A DNA stretch of 64,000 nt from an uncultured Flavobacteriales bacterium. Its GTDB lineage: Bacteria > Bacteroidota > Bacteroidia > Flavobacteriales_D > Crocinitomicaceae. The stretch is from the NCBI GenBank assembly GCA_905480145.1, contig CAJQPA010000003.1, positions 28,763 to 92,762 of the forward strand, written 5' to 3'. This document shows, in pieces, positions 44,621 through 53,455 of the stretch. A program made the position numbers and the translations under genes. The notes below the pieces were generated by a model. It was not told where the DNA came from. It saw only the letters and a program-made list of their open reading frames with translations, and ran no database searches. The stretch's first letter is position 1; the number at the start of each line of letters is the position of its first letter.

Positions 44621-44671
44621 CTTGTGTATATTTACTTGGCTCACCTCCACTTGCTCGGTGTGCACCCAAAA

Positions 44672-45205
44672 TTATCGTGTTAAACGTTGTTTTAAATTAT
44701 TAAACTGGTTCGCAATGGTTGCATCATAATGAACGTCTCCCATTTTCACCAAAAAACCACCAATTAGTGATTCGTCTATTTCTTCTGTTACTTCTAATTC
44801 TCCTTCTACTGAACCTTTTACCTTCGCAAGAATTCCTTCTTTTGTAGCTGAATCTAATTCCGTTGCAGTTACAATTGTAACTGGAACAATTCCTCGACTT
44901 TCTTTCACAAGAGCGCCAAACGATTCAGCAATTGCTGGTAACATGCTTTCTCTATTGTTATTTGCAACCAATCTGATGAAATCAAGAGACTCCTTTTCAA
45001 ATTGCTCAAAAATTAATTCAAAGATTGCAATCTTTTTATCAGACTTAACTATTGGACTATTCACCAACAATTCAAAATCTCTAGATTCAGTACTCAATTT
45101 CGCTAAGAAATTCATATCACCCAAAATTGAATCCACCTTTTTTAGGTCGATTGCAATTTCCAATAATGCTTTTGCGTATCTCGCTGCTGCTTTCGTACTT
45201 TTCAT
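44672..45205 (-). CDS. atpH: ATP synthase F1 subunit delta
   Basis: Peripheral-stalk subunit joining F1 to the b subunit. 177 residues: N-terminal six-helix domain beginning AAARYAKALLEIAIDLKKVD and C-terminal conserved part with VTATELDSATKEGILAKV and DESLIGGFLVKMGDVHYDATIANQ. It lies 7 nt after atpF. Confidence 0.96.
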   Translation of the reverse strand: MKSTKAAARYAKALLEIAIDLKKVDSILGDMNFLAKLSTESRDFELLVNSPIVKSDKKIAIFELIFEQFEKESLDFIRLVANNNRESMLPAIAESFGALVKESRGIVPVTIVTATELDSATKEGILAKVKGSVEGELEVTEEIDESLIGGFLVKMGDVHYDATIANQFNNLKQRLTR

Positions 45206-45212
45206 CTGACGC

Positions 45213-45713
45213 TTAGTTCAAGTTAATGTCTTCTACTAATTTATCAGCCAATGCTTTCTGATTAGCATCTGAAGATAACTCACCACGTACAACTTTCTCT
45301 GCAATTTCAATTGCAAATCCTGCTACTTGTGTCTTCAATTCAGATACCGCTGCAGATTTCTCAGCATTTATCATTTCACGAGCAGAAGTCATTAGTTTAT
45401 TTACTTCAACTTTAGCATCGCCTTTCGCGTCATCTATCATTTTAGTAGCAACTTCTTTTGCATCTTTAATCATACTATCACGCTCAGCTCTAGCTTCTTT
45501 CAAAAGGTTTTCATTTGATGCTTGTAACATCTTCATTTCTTCTTTTGTTTTTTCAGCTAATTCTAACGAATCTGAAATTTTTTCTTCTCTCTCATTTACT
45601 GCATTCAAGATTGGATTCCAGGCGTACTTACGAAGTAACAATAACAATCCTATAAATAGTACTGTTTGCCAAAAGAATAATCCTACTGAAAACTCACTGA
45701 GTAACTTTTCCAT
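45213..45713 (-). CDS. atpF: ATP synthase F0 subunit b
   Basis: Peripheral stalk. 166 residues: one N-terminal membrane helix (LFFWQTVLFIGLLLLLRKYAW, about 13-33), then a long charged coiled coil (NEREEKISDSLELAEKTKEEM and onward). It follows atpE by 93 nt, and an intrinsic terminator lies in that gap, so its transcription depends on read-through. Confidence 0.95.
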   Translation of the reverse strand: MEKLLSEFSVGLFFWQTVLFIGLLLLLRKYAWNPILNAVNEREEKISDSLELAEKTKEEMKMLQASNENLLKEARAERDSMIKDAKEVATKMIDDAKGDAKVEVNKLMTSAREMINAEKSAAVSELKTQVAGFAIEIAEKVVRGELSSDANQKALADKLVEDINLN

Positions 45714-45752
45714 TTTTTTCTAATTTCTTATAATTATATCTACTAGAATTTT

Positions 45753-45793
45753 AAAAAACTCTCAACCGCAACCAACCGTTGCGGTTTTGAGAG
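45753..45793 (-). terminator. Intrinsic terminator between atpE and atpF
   Basis: On the minus strand, CTCTC-AAAACCGCAAC pairs with GTTGCGGTT-GAGAG around a 5-nt loop (GGTTG): 9 plus 5 base pairs with a 2-nt bulge, then TTTTTT at 45758-45753. It begins 13 nt after the atpE stop. No promoter-like CAAAnnTA lies between it and atpF, so some polymerases must pass it. Confidence 0.85.
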
Positions 45794-45806
45794 AATTTAG
45801 TTTGAA

Positions 45807-45998
45807 TTATGCTGCAAAAATTGCTGCAAATCCAATTCCTTCAATAAGCGCTGCTGCGATCAGCATGGCTGTTTGAATTTTGTTTGTCGCTTCTGGTTGA
45901 CGAGCAATAGCGTCCATTGCAGAACCACCGATACGTCCGATACCGATTCCTACTCCAATTACTACTAAACCTGCACCTACGATAGCTGGGATTTCCAT
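45807..45998 (-). CDS. atpE: ATP synthase F0 subunit c
   Basis: Proteolipid that forms the rotating ring. 63 residues, two helices: a glycine-rich first helix (VVIGVGIGIGRIGGSAMDAI), the polar loop ARQPEAT, and a second helix with the ion-binding Glu (AAALIEGIGFAAIF). The Glu is followed by Gly and the first helix lacks the Gln typical of sodium-binding rings, so proton coupling is likely. A terminator follows directly. Confidence 0.97.
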   Translation of the reverse strand: MEIPAIVGAGLVVIGVGIGIGRIGGSAMDAIARQPEATNKIQTAMLIAAALIEGIGFAAIFAA

Positions 45999-46031
45999 GA
46001 TATATATTATTTAGGGTTAAAAAATACTTAA

Positions 46032-47168
46032 TTAATGTTCAATTGCTTCATGACTGTGTTCATGTTCAGCCGAAGCAGAACCAAAATACAATGCTGTAAG
46101 CATGGTAAAAATATATGCCTGTAATGCGGCAACTAACAATTCAATGATATTCATAAAGAAAGTCAATCCAAGGAAGGCTCCTTTTGCACCATAACTTGAA
46201 AAATAGTAAACAACGGCAATTAAACTTCCTAAGACTATGTGTCCAGCCAACATGTTCGCATATAAACGAATCATAAGAGCGAAAGGCTTCACAAATACAC
46301 CAATAATTTCAATTGGCGCTAATAAAATTTTCATTGGGACAGGTATACCGGGCATCCAAAAAATATGCAACCAGTAATCTTTCTTTGCCGTAGCATGTGT
46401 AATTACAAACGTAATCATTGCCAAGGCAAACGTTAAGGCGATGTTTCCTGTTACATTCCCTCCTAGTGGTGTCATTCCTATTAGGTTCAAAAACCAAATG
46501 AAGAAAAAGACAGTCAACAAGTAGTTCATGTATTTCTTGTAGTTCTTCTCACCAATATTAGGAATTGCAATTTCGTCACGCACAAACACTACGATAGGCT
46601 CTAAAAATTTTGCTGGACCTGAAGGAGAAAGACCTTTTTGATAAGACTTAGCTGTCCTTCTAAATAAAAAGAATATGAAAATACACATGATGATTGTTAC
46701 AAAGACATTTCTAGTCAATGAAAAGTCCAATGGCTTCAAACTGTGAACTACATCCTCACCTTTCTTCTCATCGAAAGTTGTTTCAGTTAATTTATCGCCG
46801 GCAGCATCTGTTTTATAAACTTTACCATCATGAGCATCTAACATGAAATATTTTCCTTTTGATTCTACGACATGATGTCCATGTTCAAATTTTGAAGACA
46901 TGAAAAAGTGAATTCCTTCATCCCATAAAATAACCGGTAGAGCAAAACCATAATGCTTTCCTGTGGACGCATTTGTGAAAATTCCGAAATCGTGTGAATC
47001 CTGAGTGTGATGCTTTACATACTCCGTATTAATTGCTCTCTTTTCTTCTTCTGTTAATTCTTGTGAAGATTTTGAATGGTCGTTATGTCCATGAGCTGGT
47101 TCGTTGGCAAATGTCATTACCGGACTCATCACAGCTAAAACGAATAATACTACTAATAATCTATACAT
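46032..47168 (-). CDS. atpB: ATP synthase F0 subunit a, with exported N-terminal domain
   Basis: Stator channel subunit. 378 residues, longer than the roughly 270 of E. coli. It starts with a signal-like sequence (MYRLLVVLFVLAVMSPVMTFA), followed by a His-rich extracytoplasmic stretch of about 135 residues (AHGHNDH, VKHHTQDSHDF, FEHGHHVVES). The channel part has the essential Arg in FALMIRLYANMLAGH and ends EHEHSHEAIEH. N-terminal extensions are common in Bacteroidota AtpB. It has its own promoter. Confidence 0.95.
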   Translation of the reverse strand: MYRLLVVLFVLAVMSPVMTFANEPAHGHNDHSKSSQELTEEEKRAINTEYVKHHTQDSHDFGIFTNASTGKHYGFALPVILWDEGIHFFMSSKFEHGHHVVESKGKYFMLDAHDGKVYKTDAAGDKLTETTFDEKKGEDVVHSLKPLDFSLTRNVFVTIIMCIFIFFLFRRTAKSYQKGLSPSGPAKFLEPIVVFVRDEIAIPNIGEKNYKKYMNYLLTVFFFIWFLNLIGMTPLGGNVTGNIALTFALAMITFVITHATAKKDYWLHIFWMPGIPVPMKILLAPIEIIGVFVKPFALMIRLYANMLAGHIVLGSLIAVVYYFSSYGAKGAFLGLTFFMNIIELLVAALQAYIFTMLTALYFGSASAEHEHSHEAIEH

Positions 47169-47246
47169 ATCACTTTACTAATAATAGAGCTTTTTTATGT
47201 TCAAATAAAAGCTTCCACTTCTTCTTATTATTGACTAAAATCGGGA

Positions 47247-47276
47247 CAAAAGTAAGTATAAATTGTGAATGCCAAA
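47247..47276 (-). promoter_or_regulatory. Bacteroidota-type promoter of atpBEFHAG
   Basis: On the minus strand, TTTG (47276-47273) and TACTTTTG (47254-47247), 18 nt apart (usual 19-21). The leader to the atpB ATG would be about 70 nt. Confidence 0.65.
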
Positions 47277-47354
47277 ATAATAGGACAATTTATTTTCAAT
47301 TAAAAGTACTTCAAACTAAATAGTACTTCAACACTCCTTTTAGAGATGAGTCAT

Positions 47355-47741
47355 TCAGCCCTCTTTATTGATCAAAGTCACGATCGAATATGTTTCAGAA
47401 ATCATGCTTATACCATAAGGCACAAAGAAGGTAATAAACTCCTGGGTTTTTTCTCCACTACCATCTGAAATGAGTGGCTTGAGAATTACGAAAAACAAAA
47501 GTAATTTAAGCATGCTCGAGAACAAAAAAATAAATCCTAACTGTTCAGATCTTTTCTTTCTAAAATATAATAAAACGAAATAAAAAACTGATGTTAAAAT
47601 GAAATTGAACATATAATTAACTACGATGTTCATTTCAAAAGAACCTATCTTTAAGTATGATCGTGTTCCTGCATGAATGAGAAAAGTGATTAATAGAATT
47701 ACCCAAAAAACAACAATAAAACGCACCAAAGATTTAATCAT
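47355..47741 (-). CDS. DUF6168-like membrane protein
   Basis: 128 residues with four predicted helices (FIVVFWVILLITFLIHAG; NYMFNFILTSVFYFVLLYF; LGFIFLFSSMLKLLLFFVIL; FFVPYGISMISETYSIV). I assign DUF6168 by size, topology and place next to atpZ in Bacteroidota; the role is unknown. It may be related to the AtpI helper proteins of F0. It overlaps atpZ by 8 nt. Confidence 0.65.
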   Translation of the reverse strand: MIKSLVRFIVVFWVILLITFLIHAGTRSYLKIGSFEMNIVVNYMFNFILTSVFYFVLLYFRKKRSEQLGFIFLFSSMLKLLLFFVILKPLISDGSGEKTQEFITFFVPYGISMISETYSIVTLINKEG

Positions 47742-47964
47742 CTTCTGAATTTAATTTATTGACTTGCCTTAAAACGTTATACAAAGACAACGCTACAGCA
47801 AAAAGTGTTAATCCAATAGTAAACCAAGCCTTATCACTTGGATATTTTTGATCCAACCATTTACCAAAATAAGCACCTAAGAAAATAGTTCCTCCCATTT
47901 GAAAACTTATCGCTGAAAAGCGAGCATATCGACTAAATGAACTGGGCTTCTTTTCCTTTTTCAT
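47734..47964 (-). CDS. atpZ: AtpZ/AtpI-family protein
   Basis: 76 residues with two helices (ISFQMGGTIFLGAYFGKWLDQ and WFTIGLTLFAVALSLYNVLRQVNKL). It resembles AtpI/AtpZ proteins that help c-ring assembly or ion uptake in F-type ATPases. The ATG overlaps the bactofilin stop by one base, and the 3' end overlaps the DUF6168-like gene by 8 nt. Confidence 0.88.
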   Translation of the reverse strand: MKKEKKPSSFSRYARFSAISFQMGGTIFLGAYFGKWLDQKYPSDKAWFTIGLTLFAVALSLYNVLRQVNKLNSEDD

Positions 47965-48368
47965 TAATAGACTAAATCTTCTTGTAATTGAACTGCTTTT
48001 GGAGCAGAGTTGTTAGAGTAATTGCTCATTTTACAAGTTCCTGAAAACTCAGCTCCTTCCTCCATTTGAAACTTAGCGGTGTTGATATCACCTTCAATTT
48101 TTGCAGTTGCTCTTAACGTAAGTAATCCGTCAATTTTTAAAGTTCCATTAATCTTTCCTTCAATATCCGCCTCTGCGCAAATCAAATTCCCTTTAATAGA
48201 ACCCGTTTTGCCAATTACAACCTTAGATGCAGATGAAATATTTCCATCTACCTCACCATCAATCCTTAAATTTGATTCGGTGATCATGTCACCAATTACT
48301 TTTGACCCTTCAACAATTGCATTTAATCTCTCTGAATTATTTACCTGCATACTTCCCCTCTTTTTCAT
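47964..48368 (-). CDS. Bactofilin
   Basis: Cytoskeletal beta-helix protein, 134 residues, the usual size. Repeats with the hydrophobic pattern of bactofilins are clear: NLRIDGEVDGNISSASKVVIGKTGSIKGNLICAEADIEGKINGTLKIDGLLTL, flanked by disordered ends. An alternative start at the seventh codon (MQVNNSERLN) is possible. It starts 2 nt after the sprE stop and ends in a one-base overlap with atpZ. Confidence 0.94.
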   Translation of the reverse strand: MKKRGSMQVNNSERLNAIVEGSKVIGDMITESNLRIDGEVDGNISSASKVVIGKTGSIKGNLICAEADIEGKINGTLKIDGLLTLRATAKIEGDINTAKFQMEEGAEFSGTCKMSNYSNNSAPKAVQLQEDLVY

Positions 48369-48370
48369 AC

Positions 48371-51013
48371 CTAGTAATATTCGTCATAATAATTTTCGTA
48401 CTCTTCAGCATTCTGCTTCTGAAATAATATTTTCATGTTATCTAAAGTAATCATGAAAATTTTTGCTTTCTGCAAGTCCAAAAGATATTTTCTTGTTCTT
48501 TTATATACTCTGATATACTCAGATGCATCCGCTTCGGTTTCAAAAGTACTGATTAAAATAACGTTTTTCTTGTCTCCATATAATTTTGAAGTCACTTTTA
48601 GTTTGTCACGACTAAAGTATTCTCGCTGAAAATCTACAATTTTTGACTTGGCTAGATTCGGATTTTGTTTTTCATTTAAAAACACAATCACCTGAAGCTT
48701 TGCCCTTTCATTATAAATAAAAGGGTATTTTTTACCAAAGTTAACCGCTTCGTTTTTAGAATATCCATTTTTAATTATATCCAATATTTCCTTCGCTCGA
48801 ATTGATTCTTCAGAGTCTGGGTATTCAGAAATGAGTGAATCAAGAACAGGGACCATCAATTGTTTGTTTTCACTAATTTGCCCCTGAGACATCGCCTTTA
48901 ACAACATGTATTTTGGGCGGTATGGGTTGCTCTTTTCATTTCTAATAACTCGGTTCGACTTGGACATTACGGGGTAGAATAGACCTCTTCCATAACGATC
49001 TAAAACGGTTACATACTCTTGCTCGGCGAGTATATCTCGTTCTTTCTTCTTGATGAAGTAATTCGGATCTTTTAAATAATTTGCATAATCGCTATTTGGA
49101 TAGTTCTTAAAAATATATTCTTTGTATTTAGATGCTTCTGAAGGTTTTGAGTTCTCATTGATTTTATACACTTGAAAAGCCGACAATAAATTATGCTCAT
49201 TCTCGATGTTTTTATCCAACACACTATTGAATTCTTGCTCGGCAATTTTGTTTTCACTTAGTTGCTCCTTATAAATTATACCAGCATTATAATGAGCTTC
49301 CATTAATCGTTCATTCGAGAGAGCCATAGCAGAATCAGACAATGGCAAACCTTTCAACAAGCCTTCAACTGTCAACCCTTCTTCTTCAACGATTAACGAA
49401 TCAATGTTTTCTGCACCTTCCTCTTCACCTTCAAAAGAAGACATAATCGTTTTTTCTGATCTTCGCCAATCATCCTCATTTTCTCTTTCTCCCCACAGCT
49501 TTTTAAATTCATCGAACCCTTCAGCCCTGCTTTTAGCATTGTTCCAATACCATTTTGATCCAGAACCAGTTTGCACAAAAAGATTTTCGTTTGACTGAAG
49601 CTCTCTTAACCGCTCAGCGTCTTTTTCCTTTTGTCTTTGTTCTTCTTCTTTGACTTGTTTAATGTAATTTTTTAAAAACACTTCTCTTTCGCCTTCAGAC
49701 AGCTGAGCAATTCGCTGAACACTATCTTCATAATTTACCGTTTCAACTGCAATTACAAGAGTAGCTAAATCGTCTGCTTTGCCACGAATGGATTCGGCAT
49801 TCGGGTAGTCATCCTTAATCACTGCTGCACAAGAATCATAATATTTTTGAGCTGGAACGTATTCACGTTTAGCAAAACGCATATCAGCTAGCGTCTCATA
49901 AGCCATTCCTTTTTGTCGAGTATTAGAAACAGAATAGAAAGCTGAACTATGAAAATACTCGATTGCTTTTTCTTCATTTCCACTTTTAAGTTCAATTCCT
50001 CCTAAAGCATAATAAATTTGATCTTTGAACTCGGCGTTCTTGGCATCTTTAAGCATTTTATTCAACGACTTCTCAGTCTTAACTCCGCTTCCCAAAAAAG
50101 CTTTCTTCAAACGAGCATTAAAACTCATTTCAAATTTTGCATTCCCTTTAATAACTTTTGAATAATGCCCAACTGCCTTTTCATTATCCCCTTGCTTCTC
50201 ATAAAGTTGCCCTAGAATAAAGTGCACACGGGTTTTTTCTTTCTTTCCAGCTCTATGGCTCAAAGACTCTTCAAGATAATCTATAGCGTTTTTAGGCTCG
50301 TTTTTAATGAGTGCCAAATGCGCCTTTGTCTTCTCAAAGTCAAACAGTATTTTCTTTGGGAATTTAGCAATCTCATCCGTCTTCTTTTTACTTTTCTTTT
50401 TCTTTTTCTTAGACGATGATTCTTTTTCATTTTTTCTAGTCGCTTCTTCCTTAATGGCTTTGTCTAAGTTGTCCAGATTAAATTTTGCTTTAGTATAATT
50501 CCCAAGTGCAATATTAGTCTTAGCCATCCATAACTCTCCGATAAATAAAGTCGGATCATTCGAATAAAATTTTCGGACAAACTCAAAGCTTTTCATTGCA
50601 CCTTCATAATCTCTTCTGTAGTAGGAGGCGATGCCAATTGTTGTCCAATTTTCATCAATCCACCTATTATGCTCATCCTTTTTTAAAGCAGGACGATCAT
50701 TACTAGGCATACTGTGATTTGTGATTACTTTAGTACATTTTGTAATTGCAGTATCAATTGATGGGTACATCCCGATAACTTCCTCATTGTCAGGAACTAG
50801 CTCAATGGGTAAGATCTCATAAAAATTTTCTTTCGCAGAAGAGCGATACGTATCCATTGAAGTTCGAATGAGTTCATTTGCATTATAATATCCATTATAA
50901 TGTGCTGTCATTCCATGATATGAGCGACTTAACAATGTATTTTTCTCAGTAGAACACCCTGCTATAAAGCCGAGTGTTAATGCGAAAACTCCTGTTGTTT
51001 TAATAAATCTCAT
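48371..51013 (-). CDS. sprE: SprE/PorW-like TPR lipoprotein (T9SS/gliding)
   Basis: 880 residues from the ATG at 51013, which gives a lipobox (LGFIAGCST; Cys20). The signature region after it, NTLLSRSYHGMTAHYNGYYNANEL, is that of SprE/PorW proteins required for type IX secretion and gliding. Repeated TPR-like helix pairs follow (KTRVHFILGQLYEKQGDNEKAVGHY; GMAYETLADMRFAKREYVPAQKYYD), separated by a Lys/Glu-rich coiled region. The start at 51088 offered by a longer frame lacks a signal. Confidence 0.88.
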   Translation of the reverse strand: MRFIKTTGVFALTLGFIAGCSTEKNTLLSRSYHGMTAHYNGYYNANELIRTSMDTYRSSAKENFYEILPIELVPDNEEVIGMYPSIDTAITKCTKVITNHSMPSNDRPALKKDEHNRWIDENWTTIGIASYYRRDYEGAMKSFEFVRKFYSNDPTLFIGELWMAKTNIALGNYTKAKFNLDNLDKAIKEEATRKNEKESSSKKKKKKSKKKTDEIAKFPKKILFDFEKTKAHLALIKNEPKNAIDYLEESLSHRAGKKEKTRVHFILGQLYEKQGDNEKAVGHYSKVIKGNAKFEMSFNARLKKAFLGSGVKTEKSLNKMLKDAKNAEFKDQIYYALGGIELKSGNEEKAIEYFHSSAFYSVSNTRQKGMAYETLADMRFAKREYVPAQKYYDSCAAVIKDDYPNAESIRGKADDLATLVIAVETVNYEDSVQRIAQLSEGEREVFLKNYIKQVKEEEQRQKEKDAERLRELQSNENLFVQTGSGSKWYWNNAKSRAEGFDEFKKLWGERENEDDWRRSEKTIMSSFEGEEEGAENIDSLIVEEEGLTVEGLLKGLPLSDSAMALSNERLMEAHYNAGIIYKEQLSENKIAEQEFNSVLDKNIENEHNLLSAFQVYKINENSKPSEASKYKEYIFKNYPNSDYANYLKDPNYFIKKKERDILAEQEYVTVLDRYGRGLFYPVMSKSNRVIRNEKSNPYRPKYMLLKAMSQGQISENKQLMVPVLDSLISEYPDSEESIRAKEILDIIKNGYSKNEAVNFGKKYPFIYNERAKLQVIVFLNEKQNPNLAKSKIVDFQREYFSRDKLKVTSKLYGDKKNVILISTFETEADASEYIRVYKRTRKYLLDLQKAKIFMITLDNMKILFQKQNAEEYENYYDEYY

Positions 51014-51100
51014 CATATTTCTTATCCAATTAACACTTTCCGAACTGCTAAAACTCAATAAATCTTGGTTTATTATGTTCGGTAGCAACTAATCTCTTAA

Positions 51101-51811
51101 TTATGCAATGTTCGTGAAAACCTGTTGGATATCATCGTCATCTTCGATTTTATCTAACATTTTTTCTATATCGACCAATTGTTCTTCTGAAAAGTCCACT
51201 GGTGATGTTGGGATTCTCTGTAAATTTGATTTTGTTATGTCGATATTCAAACTTTCTAAACCCTCTGATAAAGATCCGAAAGAAGTATAATCACCATAAA
51301 CAAAAACTTTGTCTTCAACAGTTTCAATTTCATCTAGACCGGCATCAATCAACTCCAATTCCATTTCTTCAATATCCATTCCTTCTGTCTTATCAAATTC
51401 AAAAACAGATTTTCTATTGAACATAAATTCAAGGGAACCATTGGCAACAATTCCGCCACCTGCTTTGTTAAAATAAGACTTAACATTTGCGATCGTTCTT
51501 GTTGGGTTATCAGTAGCGCATTCAATAAAAACCAGCACCCCATGAGGACCTTTGCCTTCATAGTTCATTTCACTGAACATGTCAGCATCTTTTGCTGTAG
51601 CTCTTTTAACAGCGGCCTCAATATTATCCTTAGGCATGTTTTGAGACTTTGCATTTTTGATTGCCGAACGAAGCGCAGAATTCATATCTGGATCAGAGCC
51701 TCCTTCTTTAGCTGCCATAGTTATCTTCTTTCCTAACTTGGGAAACAATTTGGACATCTTATCCCATCGTTTTTCTTTTGCTGCTCTTCGGTATTCAAAT
51801 GCTCTACCCAT
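51101..51811 (-). CDS. yebC: YebC/PmpR-family protein
   Basis: 236 residues. Start [38 protein letters not shown] and [14 protein letters not shown] are YebC signatures; the C-terminal part is acidic. Relatives act as DNA-binding regulators or help ribosomes through proline-rich stretches. It lies 87 nt before sprE on the same strand. A TATTTTTG element lies on the minus strand at 51849-51842. Confidence 0.94.
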   Translation of the reverse strand: MGRAFEYRRAAKEKRWDKMSKLFPKLGKKITMAAKEGGSDPDMNSALRSAIKNAKSQNMPKDNIEAAVKRATAKDADMFSEMNYEGKGPHGVLVFIECATDNPTRTIANVKSYFNKAGGGIVANGSLEFMFNRKSVFEFDKTEGMDIEEMELELIDAGLDEIETVEDKVFVYGDYTSFGSLSEGLESLNIDITKSNLQRIPTSPVDFSEEQLVDIEKMLDKIEDDDDIQQVFTNIA

Positions 51812-51841
51812 CTTTTGATTTTACTAATGTGAATATTCAAA

Positions 51842-51849
51842 CAAAAATA
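51842..51849 (-). promoter_or_regulatory. -7 element for yebC
   Basis: TATTTTTG on the minus strand; about 30 nt before the yebC ATG. No good -33 box. Confidence 0.45.
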
Positions 51850-51971
51850 ATTTTTTTATTCATCAAGGGCAAGTTTAGAACCTTGAAGTTCTAAAGTGAT
51901 ATTTCAGCACAATGTTGAAATTCTACTTAATTGTCTAAAAAAATATCGTTCAAAAGTTTTCGAGGTTTGCC

Positions 51972-52002
51972 TTTGAATCAGGGGATTGATTCTTTACATT
52001 TG
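51972..52002 (+). promoter_or_regulatory. Bacteroidota-type promoter, near-consensus
   Basis: TTTG (51972-51975), a 19-nt spacer, then TACATTTG (51995-52002). Best match in the window. It drives the saccharopine dehydrogenase-like gene with a leader of about 15 nt. Confidence 0.8.
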
Positions 52003-52023
52003 ATCTGAATCAGTAAACAAACT

Positions 52024-53385
52024 ATGAAATCAATACTCGTCCTAGGTTGCGGATTATCAGCTTCCTCATTAATTAGATACTTTTTAAACAACTCAGAAAC
52101 AAACGATTGGAAAATAAGCGTTTGCGACAGAGATTTAGATTTGGTGAAAGCTAAATTAAATGGACACAAAAATGGTATTGCACTATCATTCAACGCCCTA
52201 GACCCTGAACAAAGAAGGCCAGAAATAGAAAAAGCAGATATTGTTATTTCAATGCTTCCGGCTCGTTTTCACTTGGATGTTGCCAAGGACTGCATAGAAT
52301 TAAGAACAAATTTAATTACTCCTTCATATATTTCACCTGAAATGTTGGCACTAGATTCTGAAGCAAAGGCTGCAGGAATTGTTATTATGAATGAAATCGG
52401 TGTTGACCCAGGTTTAGATCATATGAGCGCCATGAAAATCATCGATGAAATTCAAGATAAAGGTGGAGAACTTATAGGGTTTGAATCATTCACAGGTGGA
52501 TTAATTGCTCCTGAATCAGATAACAATCCTTGGAATTATAAGTTAACTTGGAATCCTAGAAATGTTGTTTTAGCTGGACAAGGTGGCGCAGCAAAATTCA
52601 TACAGGAGGGAAAATATAAATACATTCCATACAATAGACTTTTCAGAAGAACCGAAGTAATAAGTATAGAAGGTTATGGCGATTTTGAAGGGTATGCAAA
52701 CAGAAATTCACTCTCCTATCGAGAAACGTATGGTTTAGACAAAATTCCAACAATATTCAGAGGTACATTAAGAAGAAAAGGGTTTTCTAAAGCCTGGAAT
52801 GTTTTTGTTCAATTAGGTGCCACGGATGATAGTTATACTCTAGAGAAAAGTAAAGACATGACGAAACGTGACTTTATTAATTCTTTCTTGCCTTATCACC
52901 CATATGATTCAGTAGAATTAAAGCTGCGCCACCAATTGAAAATCGATCAAGATGATGCCATTTGGGATAAACTTGTTTGGTTGGGAATATTTGAAAAAGA
53001 GAAATTTGATTTTGAATCAGATGTCACTCCTGCGCAGTTCTTACAAAAAATTGTGGAAGAAAAATGGGTCTTAGATCCCGATGATAAAGATATGTTGGTG
53101 ATGTGGCATAAATTCAACTACAAACTAAATGGTAAAGAGCATTTGATTACTTCTCATATGATTAACATTGGAGAAGATCAGGTGTATACTTCAATGTCAA
53201 ATACTGTGGGTTTACCTGCTGCGATTTGCGCGAAGATGATTTTGAATGAAAAAATCACAGTTAAAGGCGTTACTTTACCAACAAGTAAAGAAATTTACAC
53301 TCCAATTTTAGCGGAGCTAGCAGAATATAAAATTAGTTTCATTGAAAGGGAAATAGAATTAGATAAGTCTGCATTTGTTCATTAA
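52024..53385 (+). CDS. Saccharopine dehydrogenase-family oxidoreductase
   Basis: 453 residues. The N-terminus has a dinucleotide-binding motif (SILVLGCGLSASSLIRYFL) and IVISMLPARFHLDVAKDCIE. The central domain shows the family's MNEIGVDPGLDHMSAMKIID and GGLIAPESDNNPWNYKLTWNPR. This group covers saccharopine dehydrogenase of the lysine pathway and relatives. The exact reaction cannot be fixed from sequence. It stands alone behind a near-consensus promoter. Confidence 0.88.
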   Translation: MKSILVLGCGLSASSLIRYFLNNSETNDWKISVCDRDLDLVKAKLNGHKNGIALSFNALDPEQRRPEIEKADIVISMLPARFHLDVAKDCIELRTNLITPSYISPEMLALDSEAKAAGIVIMNEIGVDPGLDHMSAMKIIDEIQDKGGELIGFESFTGGLIAPESDNNPWNYKLTWNPRNVVLAGQGGAAKFIQEGKYKYIPYNRLFRRTEVISIEGYGDFEGYANRNSLSYRETYGLDKIPTIFRGTLRRKGFSKAWNVFVQLGATDDSYTLEKSKDMTKRDFINSFLPYHPYDSVELKLRHQLKIDQDDAIWDKLVWLGIFEKEKFDFESDVTPAQFLQKIVEEKWVLDPDDKDMLVMWHKFNYKLNGKEHLITSHMINIGEDQVYTSMSNTVGLPAAICAKMILNEKITVKGVTLPTSKEIYTPILAELAEYKISFIEREIELDKSAFVH

Positions 53386-53408
53386 GCTAATCATTGCGCT
53401 TAATTATA

Positions 53409-53416
53409 TACCTTTG
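53409..53416 (+). promoter_or_regulatory. -7 element for metG
   Basis: TACCTTTG matches TAnnTTTG, 39 nt before the metG ATG. No good -33 box. Confidence 0.45.
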
Positions 53417-53455
53417 CAACTCTAGTTTCAATAGTTTCAGATCTATCATTTCAGA

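Noticed and set aside
44621..44665. GTG start 15 codons before the AtpA ATG
   Set aside because: The ATG at 44620 gives the normal AtpA start and length; the extension overlaps the intergenic space after atpH and has no family match.
50380..50430. Lys-codon-rich tract in sprE resembling low-complexity repeat DNA
   Set aside because: It is an in-frame Lys/Ser-rich coiled region of SprE and not a separate repeat element.
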